Source: Paracoccus aerius | Lineage (GTDB): Bacteria; Pseudomonadota; Alphaproteobacteria; Rhodobacterales; Rhodobacteraceae | NCBI RefSeq assembly: GCF_014656455.1 | Contig: NZ_BNCL01000002.1 | Coordinates: forward strand, 62,001-126,000 | Direction: 5' to 3' | Length of the DNA: 64,000 nucleotides | Part shown: in pieces, positions 33,267 to 42,241 of the stretch | Layout: each line of letters begins with the position of its first letter | How positions within the stretch are numbered: the first letter of the stretch is position 1 | Translations under genes and position numbers: made by a program | Notes under the pieces: generated by a model | Databases searched by the model: none | Told to the model about the DNA's origin: nothing | The model's input: only the letters and a program-made list of their open reading frames with translations

Positions 33267-34457
33267 ATGCCGGTCCTATCCCTGGGCATCGTCAGCCTGG
33301 TGCTGGCCTATGTCCTCAGCCAGTTCTACCGCGCCTTCCTGGCGGTCCTGACGCCGGTCCTTGGCGTGGAACTGGGGGCCAGGCCGGGGGATCTGGCGCT
33401 GTCGTCGGGGCTGTGGTTCGCGGCCTTTGCGGCCATGCAGATCCCGGTGGGGCGGATGCTGGATCGGATCGGGCCGCGCCTGACGGTGGCCCTGCTGCTG
33501 GGCGGGGCGGGCGGCGCAGGGGCAGCGGTCTTTGCCCTGGCCCAGGCGCCGTGGCACCTGCATCTGGCGATGGCGCTGCTGGGCGTGGGTTGCGCCCCGG
33601 CGCTGATGGGGTCCTATTACATCGTCGCGCGGGAATATCCGGCCTCGGCCTTTGGGGCGATGGCGGGGATGATCGTGGGCTTCGGCTCGCTGGGCAACAT
33701 CCTGGGCGCGACGCCGCTGGTCTGGGCAATCGACACGCTGGGCTGGCGCGCCAGCATCGCGGGCCTTGGCCTTGCCACAGTCGGCGTGGCGCTGCTGATC
33801 CTGGCAACCGTGCGCGATCCTGCGAAGCTGGGCGCCGGTCATCCGCAGGGGTCGCTGGCCGAGGTGCTGCGCCTGCGCGCCCTGTGGTTCATCCTGCCGC
33901 TGTTCTTCGTGAACTACGCGGCTTCGGGCGCGATCCGGGGGCTTTGGGCGGCACCCTACCTGGAACGGGTCTTCGACGCGGATGCGATCCTGATCGGGCG
34001 GGCGACGCTGGCCATGGGCGTGGCGATGATCCTGGGCAATTTCCTGGTGGCCCCGGCCGTGCGGCTGGTGGGCAGCCTGCGCCGGACGGTGCTGATCTTC
34101 ACCGGCTGCACGCTGGCGGTGATGGGGTTCCTGGTCATGAACCCCGATCCGGGGCTGGGGCTTGCGGTGGTGATGCTGGCGCTGATCGGGCTGTCGGGGG
34201 CGGGCTATGTGCTGCTGATGGCGCATGGGCGGTCCTTCCTGCCGGATCACCTTGTGGGGCGGGGGGTGACCTTCCTGAACATGATCTCGATCGGCGGCGT
34301 CGGCGTGATGCAGTTCGCTTCCCGGCCCGTGTTCCAGGCAGCCGCTGCGGCCTATGCCCCGCCGCAGGCTTTCGCTATGCTGTTCGGGTTCTTCGCGGTC
34401 CCGCTTGCCATCGGGTTCGCCCTGTACTTCCTGACGCCCGAGGCCCGGAATGCCTGA
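33267..34457 (+). CDS. MFS transporter
   Basis: 396-residue major-facilitator protein with about twelve hydrophobic helices. It begins MPVLSLGIVSLVLAYVLSQF, has MQIPVGRMLDRIGPRLTVAL as the A-like motif between helices 2 and 3, and a second half starting near residue 200. ATG at 33267 follows GGAGAGCGCAAAGA. Its stop overlaps the GT4 gene start by eight bases, so it belongs to the same transcript as two glycosyltransferases. Substrate unknown. Confidence 0.92.
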   Translation: MPVLSLGIVSLVLAYVLSQFYRAFLAVLTPVLGVELGARPGDLALSSGLWFAAFAAMQIPVGRMLDRIGPRLTVALLLGGAGGAGAAVFALAQAPWHLHLAMALLGVGCAPALMGSYYIVAREYPASAFGAMAGMIVGFGSLGNILGATPLVWAIDTLGWRASIAGLGLATVGVALLILATVRDPAKLGAGHPQGSLAEVLRLRALWFILPLFFVNYAASGAIRGLWAAPYLERVFDADAILIGRATLAMGVAMILGNFLVAPAVRLVGSLRRTVLIFTGCTLAVMGFLVMNPDPGLGLAVVMLALIGLSGAGYVLLMAHGRSFLPDHLVGRGVTFLNMISIGGVGVMQFASRPVFQAAAAAYAPPQAFAMLFGFFAVPLAIGFALYFLTPEARNA

Positions 34458-35499
34458 TCCGATGACGGACCCGCTGGTCGTCGCCCCCAACCTCAAGCGC
34501 CGCCTGTCGGGCGTCACCGCGACCGTGGTCCGGCTGATCCCGGTGCAGGCCCGCACCATCGCGATCCGCGCCACCGGCCCCGGCCTTCCGCCCGAGGTGC
34601 CGCACATCCCCCTGGCCCGCGCCGCACTGATGCCGCGCGACCGCTGGCGGGTCTGGCACGCGCGGCGCAACACGGAAATGGCGCTTGGCCTGATCCTGCG
34701 CCACCTGCTGCGGCGCAAATACCGGCTGCTGTTCACATCCGCCGCGCAGCGCCGCCATACGGGCTTCACCAAATGGCTGCTCCGCCGGCAGGACGCGCTT
34801 GTCGCGACATCGGACAAGGCGGCCAGCTATCTGGACCGGCCCGCGACGGTGGTCATGCACGGGGTGGATACCACGGTCTTCCAGCCACCCGCCGACAAGG
34901 CCGCGCTGCGGCGCGAACTGGGCCTTGACCCCGATGCGGTGCTGATCGGCTGCTTCGGCCGGGTGCGCGCGCAGAAGGGCGTGGATCTTCTGGTCCGCGC
35001 GGGGCTGCGGCTGCTGCCGGACCGCCCGCGCGTGAAGATCGTCTTCACCGGCCGCATCACGCCCGACAACCGCGCCTTCGCCGACGAATTGCTAAGTGAA
35101 ATCCGCGCGGCGGGGCTGGAAGACCGCATCCGCTTCCTGGGCGAACTTCCCTGGGACCAGGTGGTGCGCCATTACCAGGCGCTCGACCTGTTCGCGGCCC
35201 CCGCCCGGTGGGAGGGCTTCGGCCTGACGCCCCTGGAGGCAATGGCCTGCGGCGTGCCCGCGGTCGCCGCCCGCGTCGGCGCCTACGAGACGCTGATCCG
35301 CGACGGCGTGACCGGCAGCCTTGTGCCGCCGGACGATCTGGATGCGCTGACAGAAGCACTGCAGCACTGGCTGGATGACGAGGGCGCGCGTCAGGCGGCG
35401 GGCCGCGCCACCCGTGAGCATGTCGCCACCAACCACGCGATCGAAGGCGAGGCCCGTGCCCTGGTGGCAATCTACAACGATTTGCTGGCCCGGCCATGA
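34450..35499 (+). CDS. GT4 glycosyltransferase, LPS-core type (LpcC/LpsB-like)
   Basis: 349-residue GT-B glycosyltransferase. The N-terminus VVAPNLKRRLSGVTATVVRL is the signature of rhizobial LpcC/LpsB mannosyl- or glucosyltransferases acting on lipopolysaccharide core. The donor-binding C-terminal domain carries IGCFGRVRAQKGVDLLVRA and APARWEGFGLTPLEAMACG with the EX7E-type acid pair. The start could be ATG 34450 or 34462. Coupled downstream to a GT29-like gene (ATGA overlap). Confidence 0.92.
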   Translation: MPDPMTDPLVVAPNLKRRLSGVTATVVRLIPVQARTIAIRATGPGLPPEVPHIPLARAALMPRDRWRVWHARRNTEMALGLILRHLLRRKYRLLFTSAAQRRHTGFTKWLLRRQDALVATSDKAASYLDRPATVVMHGVDTTVFQPPADKAALRRELGLDPDAVLIGCFGRVRAQKGVDLLVRAGLRLLPDRPRVKIVFTGRITPDNRAFADELLSEIRAAGLEDRIRFLGELPWDQVVRHYQALDLFAAPARWEGFGLTPLEAMACGVPAVAARVGAYETLIRDGVTGSLVPPDDLDALTEALQHWLDDEGARQAAGRATREHVATNHAIEGEARALVAIYNDLLARP

Positions 35500-36110
35500 A
35501 CAAGCTGTTCTTCTATTCCGCCCGCCTGATGCGCGATGAAACCGCGCTGCAATCCCTGTCGGTCCCGCAGGGCAACCTGCTGGCGGATCTGGAAGGCAAG
35601 CGGGTCGCGCTGATCGGCAATGCCCGGTCTCTGGCGCAAACCCGTCACGGCGCGGCCATCGATGCCGTGGATCTGGTGATCCGCATCAACCGTGCGCCGA
35701 TGCCCGGCCCCGACAGCCACGGCACCCGCACCGACTGGCTGGCCCTGGCGGTCCGCCTGGCGGACGAGGATCGCACCCGGCTGAACCCCTCGCGCCTGTT
35801 GTGGATGTCGCCCAAGCGCAAGAGGCTGGGCTGGCAGGTCGCCAGCAGCCCCGGTTTCTATCTGCATCCCCTGCCCGACTATCACGCGCTGAAGGACAGG
35901 CTGGCCGCGCCGCCCACCACGGGGGCGATGCTGATCGACCTGCTGCTGCGGTCGTCGCTGGCAAGCCTGACCCTTTACGGCTTCGATTTCTTCGCCAGCC
36001 AAAGCCTGTCGGGCCGGCGCACCGCCGATCAGGTGCCCCACGACTTCGGCGCCGAAGCCGCCTGGGTCGCGGATCTGCGCCGCAGAGACGCCCGCCTGAC
36101 GCTGGCCTAA
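35496..36110 (+). CDS. GT29 (sialyltransferase-like) family protein
   Basis: 204-residue protein whose motifs match eukaryotic-type GT29 enzymes: motif L at about 36-82 (VALIGNARSLAQTRHGAAID, DLVIRINRAP, GTRTDWLA), motif S at 139-165 (PPTTGAMLIDLL, LTLYGFDFF), and an H-x4-E VS motif (His182, Glu187). GT29 enzymes use CMP-sugars such as CMP-sialic acid; plant relatives are linked to CMP-Kdo. Coupled to an LPS-core-type GT4, so addition of Kdo or a nonulosonic acid to surface glycan is a reasonable inference. No CMP-sugar synthetase gene is in the window. Confidence 0.83.
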   Translation: MNKLFFYSARLMRDETALQSLSVPQGNLLADLEGKRVALIGNARSLAQTRHGAAIDAVDLVIRINRAPMPGPDSHGTRTDWLALAVRLADEDRTRLNPSRLLWMSPKRKRLGWQVASSPGFYLHPLPDYHALKDRLAAPPTTGAMLIDLLLRSSLASLTLYGFDFFASQSLSGRRTADQVPHDFGAEAAWVADLRRRDARLTLA

Positions 36111-36574
36111 AGAAACCCGATCCAGCGACCCGCCAGCAGCACCGACAGCCAAAGCCCCGCCGAGATCCCGGCCAGCACCCGCATGGCCGTGTCGGCAACC
36201 CCGGTGACCACGACCCTTTGCCAGCCCAGCCGGTGCAGCAGGGCGACATTGCCAAGCGCCGCCACCAGCAGGACCAGCTTCCAGCGGAAGGCGGCGTTGC
36301 CCAAGTATTCCGTCGCGCCGACCGACCACAGGCAGAACCCCGTCAGCATCGCCAGGCCAAGCCCCGCGCCCGCCATGCGCGACAGGAAGGGGCCGATCAC
36401 GGCCAGGGACGGCCCGCGCAGCACGCCCAGCATCCGCAGGTCCAGCGGCAGGATCGCGCCCAGCAGCAGCCCGATCCCCAGGATATGCGTGGCGTTCAGG
36501 ACCATGTAGACGGTGCCGGACCCGCGCAGCATCCGGGCCAGGCTTGACGCCTCGATCCAGGCCGCAAGCTCCAT
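36107..36574 (-). CDS. Small membrane protein (DUF2214/DUF6644-like)
   Basis: 155-residue protein with four hydrophobic helices (about 20-40, 52-78, 90-110, 130-150). MELAAWIEASSLARMLRGSG, then VYMVLNATHILGIGLLLGAI with a His in the first helix, resembles predicted heme- or membrane-bound DUF6644 proteins. ATG at 36574 is preferred over GTG at 36577. It follows the DUF6152 gene by six bases, suggesting a two-gene operon, and converges on the GT29 gene with a four-base stop overlap. Confidence 0.78.
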   Translation of the reverse strand: MELAAWIEASSLARMLRGSGTVYMVLNATHILGIGLLLGAILPLDLRMLGVLRGPSLAVIGPFLSRMAGAGLGLAMLTGFCLWSVGATEYLGNAAFRWKLVLLVAALGNVALLHRLGWQRVVVTGVADTAMRVLAGISAGLWLSVLLAGRWIGFL

Positions 36575-36580
36575 CACCCG

Positions 36581-36964
36581 TCAGTCAGACCGGATGCGTT
36601 CGGGATACATGTCATAGTTCCGGCCGTCGATGACGATGCGGACGGCCTTGATATGCGCCTCGGCCCGGTCGCGGTCGCGGTTGCCGATCACGGTGACGGC
36701 GTCGCCCACGGCGGCGGTGTCCGGCCCGAAACCCGACCGCGTCGTCCGGCCCGGATTGCCCAGTTCCACGAACCAGACGGTGCCGTCGGCCGCCCTGACC
36801 CGCAGGCTGGGATGGGGCGGAGCCATCGAGATCTCCTCGATCACCCCTTCCAGGCGCGATTGCTCGGGCTCGGCCCAGGACCAGCCGTGATGGGCCAAGG
36901 CTGGGTGCGCCGCAGGAACCATGACCGCAAGGGCCAGAAGCGCGGGGCGAAGGATGCTGAACAT
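36581..36964 (-). CDS. Exported DUF6152-type protein
   Basis: 127 residues with a clear signal peptide (MFSILRPALLALAVMVPAAH PALA-type, cleavage near 24/25), then HHGWSWAEPEQSRLEGVIEE, VWFVELGNPGRT and GDAVTVIGNRD, an OB-like beta-rich domain. The mature N-terminal His-His could bind a metal. This family typically precedes a small membrane protein, as here. Function unknown. Divergent from asd. Confidence 0.82.
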   Translation of the reverse strand: MFSILRPALLALAVMVPAAHPALAHHGWSWAEPEQSRLEGVIEEISMAPPHPSLRVRAADGTVWFVELGNPGRTTRSGFGPDTAAVGDAVTVIGNRDRDRAEAHIKAVRIVIDGRNYDMYPERIRSD

Positions 36965-37130
36965 GAGCCGGCCTTTCCCGTTTGACCGGCCAAGGATAGC
37001 GCGCCCTGCCCGGCCGGCGGATGACATTGGCGTGACCCCGGCGCCGGTCCGGCTGCCGGGCCTTTCCCCTTTCCTTGCACCCCCCCATGCGCTAAACGCA
37101 GCCGACCGCCAGAAAAGGAGTCCCAAGGAG

Positions 37131-38153
37131 ATGGGCTACAAAGTCGTCGTCGCCGGCGCCACGGGGAATGTGGGCCGCGAAATGCTGAACATCCTCGAGG
37201 AACGCATGTTCCCGGTGGACGAGATTGCCGCACTGGCCTCGCGCCGGTCGCAGGGCACCGAAGTCAGCTTTGGCGACAAGACCATCAAGGTGAAGGACAT
37301 CGAGCAGTTCGACTTCACCGGCTGGGACATCGCGCTGTTCGCGATCGGATCGGACGCGACCAAGGTCCATGCCCCCCGCGCCGCCCAGGCCGGCTGCGTG
37401 GTGATCGACAACTCGTCGCTGTATCGCTATGACCCGCAGATCCCGCTGATCGTGCCCGAGGTGAACCCCGACGCGATCCACGACTACAAGAACAAGATGA
37501 TCATCGCGAACCCCAACTGCTCGACCGCGCAGATGGTGGTGGCGCTGAAGCCGCTGCACGATCGCGCGCGCATCAAGCGTGTCGTCGTGTCCACCTACCA
37601 GTCCGTGTCCGGCGCCGGCAAGGAGGGCATGGACGAGCTGTGGGACCAGACCAAGGGCATGTATGTCCCGGGCCAGGAAGTCGCGGCCAAGAAGTTCCAG
37701 AAGCAGATCGCCTTCAACGTCATCCCGCAGATCGACGTCTTCCTGGACAGCGGCGACACCAAGGAAGAATGGAAGATGACGGCCGAGACGAAGAAGATCC
37801 TCGACCCGTCCATCAAGGTCACCGCGACCTGCGTGCGCGTCCCGGTCTTCGTCGGCCATTCTGAATCCATCAACGTCGAGTTCGAGGATTTCCTGGACGA
37901 GGACGAGGCCCGCGACATCCTGCGCGAGGCGCCGGGCATCCTGGTCGTCGACAAGCGCGAGCCGGGCGGCTACACGACGCCGGTCGAATGCGTGGGTGAT
38001 TTCGCCACCTTCGTCAGCCGCATCCGGCAGGACGTGACGGTCGAAAACGGCCTGAACCTGTGGTGCGTCAGCGACAACCTGCGCAAGGGCGCGGCGCTGA
38101 ACGCGGTGCAGATCGCCGAACTGCTGGGCAACCGCGTCCTGAAGAAGGGCTGA
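37131..38153 (+). CDS. asd: Aspartate-semialdehyde dehydrogenase
   Basis: 340-residue NADP-dependent enzyme at the branch to lysine, methionine, threonine and diaminopimelate. N-terminal VVVAGATGNVGREMLNILEE, substrate loop GSDATKVHAPRAAQAGCVVI, catalytic Cys in ANPNCSTAQMVVALKPLHD, and QSVSGAGKEGMDEL are family marks. ATG at 37131 follows two GGAG runs. Its product feeds DapD at 49863. The dedA gene starts five bases after the stop. Confidence 0.97.
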   Translation: MGYKVVVAGATGNVGREMLNILEERMFPVDEIAALASRRSQGTEVSFGDKTIKVKDIEQFDFTGWDIALFAIGSDATKVHAPRAAQAGCVVIDNSSLYRYDPQIPLIVPEVNPDAIHDYKNKMIIANPNCSTAQMVVALKPLHDRARIKRVVVSTYQSVSGAGKEGMDELWDQTKGMYVPGQEVAAKKFQKQIAFNVIPQIDVFLDSGDTKEEWKMTAETKKILDPSIKVTATCVRVPVFVGHSESINVEFEDFLDEDEARDILREAPGILVVDKREPGGYTTPVECVGDFATFVSRIRQDVTVENGLNLWCVSDNLRKGAALNAVQIAELLGNRVLKKG

Positions 38154-38157
38154 CCCG

Positions 38158-38757
38158 GTGTTCGACTGGATCACCAGTTTTCTGGACAGCGGCGGGGCCC
38201 TGGCCATCGCCGCGCTGATGCTGCTGGAAAACGTCTTTCCGCCGATCCCGTCGGAACTGATCATGCCGCTGGCGGGCTTCAACGCCGCGCGCGGCGGCAC
38301 GCCCTTGTGGCTGGCGATCCTGGCCGGTGGCCTGGGATCGCTGGCGGGCGCCTATTTCTGGTACCTGGCGGGCCGCGCCTTTGGCGCCCACCGGCTGCGC
38401 CGCCTGATCGCAAGCCACGGCCGCTGGCTGACCCTGACCCTGTCCGAGTTTGAGGCGGCCGAGGGCTGGTTTCAGCGCCACGGTCGCGCGGTCGTCTTCT
38501 TCGGCCGCTTCATCCCGACGGTGCGCACGCTGATCTCGATCCCCGCCGGGATCGAACGGATGCCGCAGGGTCAGTTCCTGCTGTTCACCGCGCTTGGCAG
38601 CTTCATCTGGTCGGGCGGGCTGGCGCTTGCAGGCTATCTGCTGGAAGACCAGTACGAAAGCGTGGAACACTGGATCGACCCGCTGTCCACGGCGGTGGTG
38701 ATCGGGATCATCGCGCTTTATCTGTGGCGCGTGATCCGCTGGAAGCCCGACGCCTGA
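38158..38757 (+). CDS. DedA-family membrane protein
   Basis: 199-residue SNARE-associated/DedA protein with four to five hydrophobic segments. Key features: LLENVFPPIPSELIMPLAGF near residue 22, GSLAGAYFWYLAGRAFG, and the conserved GRFIPTVRTLISIPAGIERM near residue 117. DedA proteins are linked to undecaprenyl-phosphate or phospholipid recycling. GTG start at 38158, five bases after asd. Confidence 0.93.
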   Translation: MFDWITSFLDSGGALAIAALMLLENVFPPIPSELIMPLAGFNAARGGTPLWLAILAGGLGSLAGAYFWYLAGRAFGAHRLRRLIASHGRWLTLTLSEFEAAEGWFQRHGRAVVFFGRFIPTVRTLISIPAGIERMPQGQFLLFTALGSFIWSGGLALAGYLLEDQYESVEHWIDPLSTAVVIGIIALYLWRVIRWKPDA

Positions 38758-38783
38758 AGGGCGCCGGGCGACCTTCTTCCCGA

Positions 38784-39431
38784 TCAGACTTCCACCCAGT
38801 TGCGGCCGCCTTCGACGGCCTGGACCAGGGTGCCTTCGCTGATGTCGTGGACAAGCCCGTGAATCGACATTTGGCCGGATTCGACCGCCTGCTTCACGAA
38901 GGGGAAGGTCATCAGGTTCTCGATCGAGACCAGCACCGCCTCGCGTTCCAGGGCCGCGACCTGCTGGTCCTCGGGCAGGTCCTTCACGCGGTCATAGCCG
39001 GGGCGCAGCACATCCATCCAGCGGCCGACGAAGCTGGTCTTCTCCTCCAGCTCGGGGGCGCGGCCCGAACACATCGCGTGGCATCCCGCCACGCCACCGC
39101 AGCTGGTATGGCCCACCACGATCAGATGGGCGACCTTCAGCGCCGTCACCGCATATTCGACCGCAGCCGAGGTGCCGTGCTGCAACCCGTCGGGCGCATA
39201 GGGCGGCACCAGGTTGGCGATGTTGCGGTGGATGAAGAACTCGCCCGAATCCGCGCCGAAGATGCTGGTGACATGGACGCGGCTGTCGCAGCAGGAAATC
39301 ACCATGGCCCGCGGCCTCTGGCCGTCGGTCGCCAGGCGGCGATACCAGGCGCTGTTTTCCGAATAGGACGTGGCCCGCCAGCCGTGAAAGCGGCCAACAA
39401 GATATTGCGGCAGAGGACGGATGTTGTGCAT
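38784..39431 (-). CDS. Beta-carbonic anhydrase
   Basis: 215-residue zinc enzyme interconverting CO2 and bicarbonate. Zinc ligands: Cys47 with Asp49/Arg51 dyad (MVISCCDSRVH), His108 and Cys111 (VVGHTSCGG). Supplies bicarbonate for carboxylases, including carbamoyl-phosphate synthesis (carB is in this window). It has its own promoter region (39432-39572) shared with the divergent unknown gene. Confidence 0.95.
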   Translation of the reverse strand: MHNIRPLPQYLVGRFHGWRATSYSENSAWYRRLATDGQRPRAMVISCCDSRVHVTSIFGADSGEFFIHRNIANLVPPYAPDGLQHGTSAAVEYAVTALKVAHLIVVGHTSCGGVAGCHAMCSGRAPELEEKTSFVGRWMDVLRPGYDRVKDLPEDQQVAALEREAVLVSIENLMTFPFVKQAVESGQMSIHGLVHDISEGTLVQAVEGGRNWVEV

Positions 39432-39572
39432 GTCTCACCCCTTTGATCCCGCGTTTGATAGGCGGAGATTGAGATAAATTCGAGAGGTTTCTTTCGGCGC
39501 CATCAAGGCTTTTTTCACGGCAAAAGGCCATCTTGCCGGGACTGGACGTGCAAGAAGGCAAGGGTAAGGCAG

Positions 39573-39950
39573 ATGGCACAGATCATGGCGTTGGCCGTAT
39601 CGGAACCGGTCCGGGTGGATTCCCGCCGGCTGGGCGACATCGTCACCGAATTGGGCGAAACCGCGGCGCAGAACGTCATTGGCCTGGCCCTGGAACAGTT
39701 GGCCACGGCACTGACCCTGGCCGACAACGCAATCCGCGCGAACAACCTGCCCGAGGCCGTGCGGCAATGCGACCTGCTTGCGCGGCTGGCCTGGCAGATC
39801 GGGCTTCTGTCGCTGGCCGGGGTGGCGATGGATCTGGGCTTCTGCGCCGAACGGGGCCAAGCCGTGCCGATCGGGGCGGTCCATGCGCGGCTGATGCGGG
39901 TAGGCAATCGCTCGCTGACGGCGATCTGGGACCGCAGCCAGTTGGCCTGA
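39573..39950 (+). CDS. Conserved-looking hypothetical protein, 125 residues
   Basis: An all-helical soluble protein without signal or membrane segments. It starts MAQIMALAVSEPVRVDSRRL, with a helical core LEQLATALTLADNAIRANNL PEAVRQ-like and a C-terminal AVHARLMRVGNRSLTAIWD. Codon use is normal. The repeated Leu/Ala heptads suggest a helical bundle reminiscent of Hpt or FlgN-type folds, but I recognise no family. It stands alone between carbonic anhydrase and the M17 aminopeptidase. Confidence 0.75.
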   Translation: MAQIMALAVSEPVRVDSRRLGDIVTELGETAAQNVIGLALEQLATALTLADNAIRANNLPEAVRQCDLLARLAWQIGLLSLAGVAMDLGFCAERGQAVPIGAVHARLMRVGNRSLTAIWDRSQLA

Positions 39951-40011
39951 GGCCGGGGTTGCGGGTGAGCATCCAGCCTGTAATCTCGGCCCGACAGATC
40001 AAGGACAGGCC

Positions 40012-41376
40012 ATGACACCCGATTTCGCGCCCGATTCACCCGATGCCCTGCCGCTCTGGGCGGTGTGGAAAGGCGATCCGCTGGCCGAACAAGCCGGCCC
40101 CTGGCCCGCGGCCAGCGGCTTTTCGGGCAAGCTGGGGGAAATCTGCCTGCTGCCCGATGCGTCGGGCGGGCTGTCCGGGGCGCTTCTGGGCCTGGGGGAC
40201 CGGGCGCAGGCCAGCCGCCACCGCTTCGCGATGGCCCATGCGGCAGGCCTGCCCAAGGGCCTGTGGCGGCCATTCCTTCCGGACGACCTGGACCCGGACG
40301 AGGCCGCGCTCGCCCTGCTGCTGGGTCAGTACCGCTTCACCCGCTACAAGGGCACGCCCCATGACGGGGCGCGTTTCATCTGCCCCCAGGGCGCCGACGC
40401 GCACAGGATCGCGGCCCAGGCGGCAGGAGAGTTCCTGACCCGTGACCTGATCAACACCCCGGCCAATGACATGGGCCCCGACGCCCTGGAAGCCGCAGCC
40501 CGCGCCCTGGCAGGAGAAGCGGGCGCCAGCGTCGCCGTCACGACCGGCGGGGATCTGCTGGACGCGAACCTGCCGATGATCCATGCCGTGGGGCGGGCGG
40601 CGGAACAGGCCCCGCGCCTGATCGACATCCGGCTGGGCGATGCCGGGCCGCGGCTGACCATCGTCGGAAAGGGGGTCTGCTTCGACACGGGCGGGCTGGA
40701 CATCAAGCCCTCGGCGTCCATGCTGCTGATGAAGAAGGACATGGGCGGCGCGGCGACCGCGCTTGGCCTGCTGAAGATGCTGGCCCTGACTGGCGCAGCG
40801 GACCGGATGCGGATTCGCGTGCTGCTGCCGGTGGTCGAGAACAGCGTCGCGGGCAACGCCTTCCGACCGGGCGACGTGCTGACCAGCCGCAAGGGCCTGA
40901 CGGTCGAGGTGAACAACACCGATGCCGAAGGCCGCCTGATCCTGGCCGATGCCCTGACCCTGGGGGCCGAGGAATCGCCCGACCTGATGATCTCGCTTGC
41001 GACGCTGACGGGGGCTGCGCGGGTGGCGCTTGGGCCCGATCTGCCGCCCTTCTATTGCGACGACGATGCGACGGCGGATGCCCTGTCCCGCGCCGCGATG
41101 GCCGCGCGCGATCCCCTGTGGCGGATGCCCTTCTGGGACGGCTACGAATCGCAGATCGAGCCGCCGATCGCGGATCTCGACAACGCCCCCTCGGGCGGGA
41201 TGGCAGGGTCGATCACCGCCGCGCTGTTCCTGCGCCGCTTTGCCCAAGGCGCCGGGCGCTATGTCCACATGGACATCTACGGCTGGCAGCCGGTCCTGGC
41301 CCCAGGCCGTCCCAAGGGGGGCCTGGGCCAGGGCGCGCGCGCGATCCTGGCCGCCCTGCCCCGGATCCTCGCATGA
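40012..41376 (+). CDS. M17 leucyl aminopeptidase family protein
   Basis: 454-residue cytosolic metallopeptidase. The catalytic half shows GKGVCFDTGGLDIKPSASML (metal and catalytic Lys), MKKDMGGAA, the hallmark NNTDAEGRLILADAL, and SLATLTGAARVALG. The N-terminal domain is shorter and divergent from PepA, as in the PepB-like/alphaproteobacterial branch. It overlaps the NlpC/P60 gene by ATGA, so dipeptide hydrolysis and cell-wall peptide cleavage are coupled and suggest murein peptide recycling. Confidence 0.94.
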   Translation: MTPDFAPDSPDALPLWAVWKGDPLAEQAGPWPAASGFSGKLGEICLLPDASGGLSGALLGLGDRAQASRHRFAMAHAAGLPKGLWRPFLPDDLDPDEAALALLLGQYRFTRYKGTPHDGARFICPQGADAHRIAAQAAGEFLTRDLINTPANDMGPDALEAAARALAGEAGASVAVTTGGDLLDANLPMIHAVGRAAEQAPRLIDIRLGDAGPRLTIVGKGVCFDTGGLDIKPSASMLLMKKDMGGAATALGLLKMLALTGAADRMRIRVLLPVVENSVAGNAFRPGDVLTSRKGLTVEVNNTDAEGRLILADALTLGAEESPDLMISLATLTGAARVALGPDLPPFYCDDDATADALSRAAMAARDPLWRMPFWDGYESQIEPPIADLDNAPSGGMAGSITAALFLRRFAQGAGRYVHMDIYGWQPVLAPGRPKGGLGQGARAILAALPRILA

Positions 41377-42215
41377 CGCTGGACCGCCGCCTGACCCCTG
41401 CGACCGACCGCGTTGCGCTTGAATGCCTGGCGGGCGTGCTGGAACGTCCCGCCTACACGCCGGGCCATGCCGCGCGGCTGACCGTGCCGCTGGCCGACCT
41501 GATGACCGCCCCCGAGGGCCGCCGCGACCGGCAGGTCAATTTCGGCGCCGACGTGACTGTGATCGAGACCCGGGGCGACTGGTGCTTCGTGCAGGCAGCC
41601 CTTGACGGCTATTGCGGCTGGCTGCCCGCAGCGTCTCTGGGCCGGGACCTGCCGCCGATCACCCACCGCGTCACCGCCCCCGCCACCCATGTCTATCCTG
41701 CACCGGACATGAAGCAGCGGGAACTGGCCAGCCTGTCCATCGGCGCGCGCCTGTCCGTGACGGGGGCCGAGGGGCGCTTTGCCCGCCTGGCCACCGGCGG
41801 CTTCGTCCCCGCCCAGCATGTGGGCGACGGACCCGCCACGGACCCAGTACCCGTCGCCGAAAGCCTGCTGGGCACGCCCTATCTGTGGGGTGGCAACGGC
41901 CGCTGGGGGATCGATTGTTCGGGCCTCGTGCAGGCCGCGCTGACCGCCTGTGGCATCCCCTGCCCCGGCGACAGCGATCTGCAGCGCGATGCCTTCCCTG
42001 CGGCGGATGACATCCGGCGCGGCGACCTGCTGTTCTGGCCGGGCCATGTCGCGCTTGCGATGTCGCCCGACCGGATGATCCACGCGACGGCCTTCGCCAT
42101 GGCGGTGATCGCGGAACCCATCGCGGGCGCCCTCGCCCGGATCGACGCGGGCGGCGACGGGCCCTTCCTGGGCATCCGCCGCCCGCCTCTGGCGCAGCCT
42201 GCCGCCTTGGCCTAG
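41373..42215 (+). CDS. NlpC/P60 cysteine peptidase with SH3-like domains
   Basis: 280 residues: bacterial SH3-like regions (about 35-90 and 95-150), then a C40 NlpC/P60 domain with catalytic Cys182 (GIDCSGLVQ), His225 (FWPGHVALA) and third-site His237 (MIHATAF). No signal peptide, so it acts on peptides inside the cell, most likely gamma-D-Glu-diaminopimelate type murein fragments, like the Bacillus YkfC family. The start was set at ATG 41373, inside the aminopeptidase stop. Confidence 0.94.
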   Translation: MTLDRRLTPATDRVALECLAGVLERPAYTPGHAARLTVPLADLMTAPEGRRDRQVNFGADVTVIETRGDWCFVQAALDGYCGWLPAASLGRDLPPITHRVTAPATHVYPAPDMKQRELASLSIGARLSVTGAEGRFARLATGGFVPAQHVGDGPATDPVPVAESLLGTPYLWGGNGRWGIDCSGLVQAALTACGIPCPGDSDLQRDAFPAADDIRRGDLLFWPGHVALAMSPDRMIHATAFAMAVIAEPIAGALARIDAGGDGPFLGIRRPPLAQPAALA

Positions 42216-42241
42216 ACCCCGCCGAAAAGGAGGCCCGGCCC

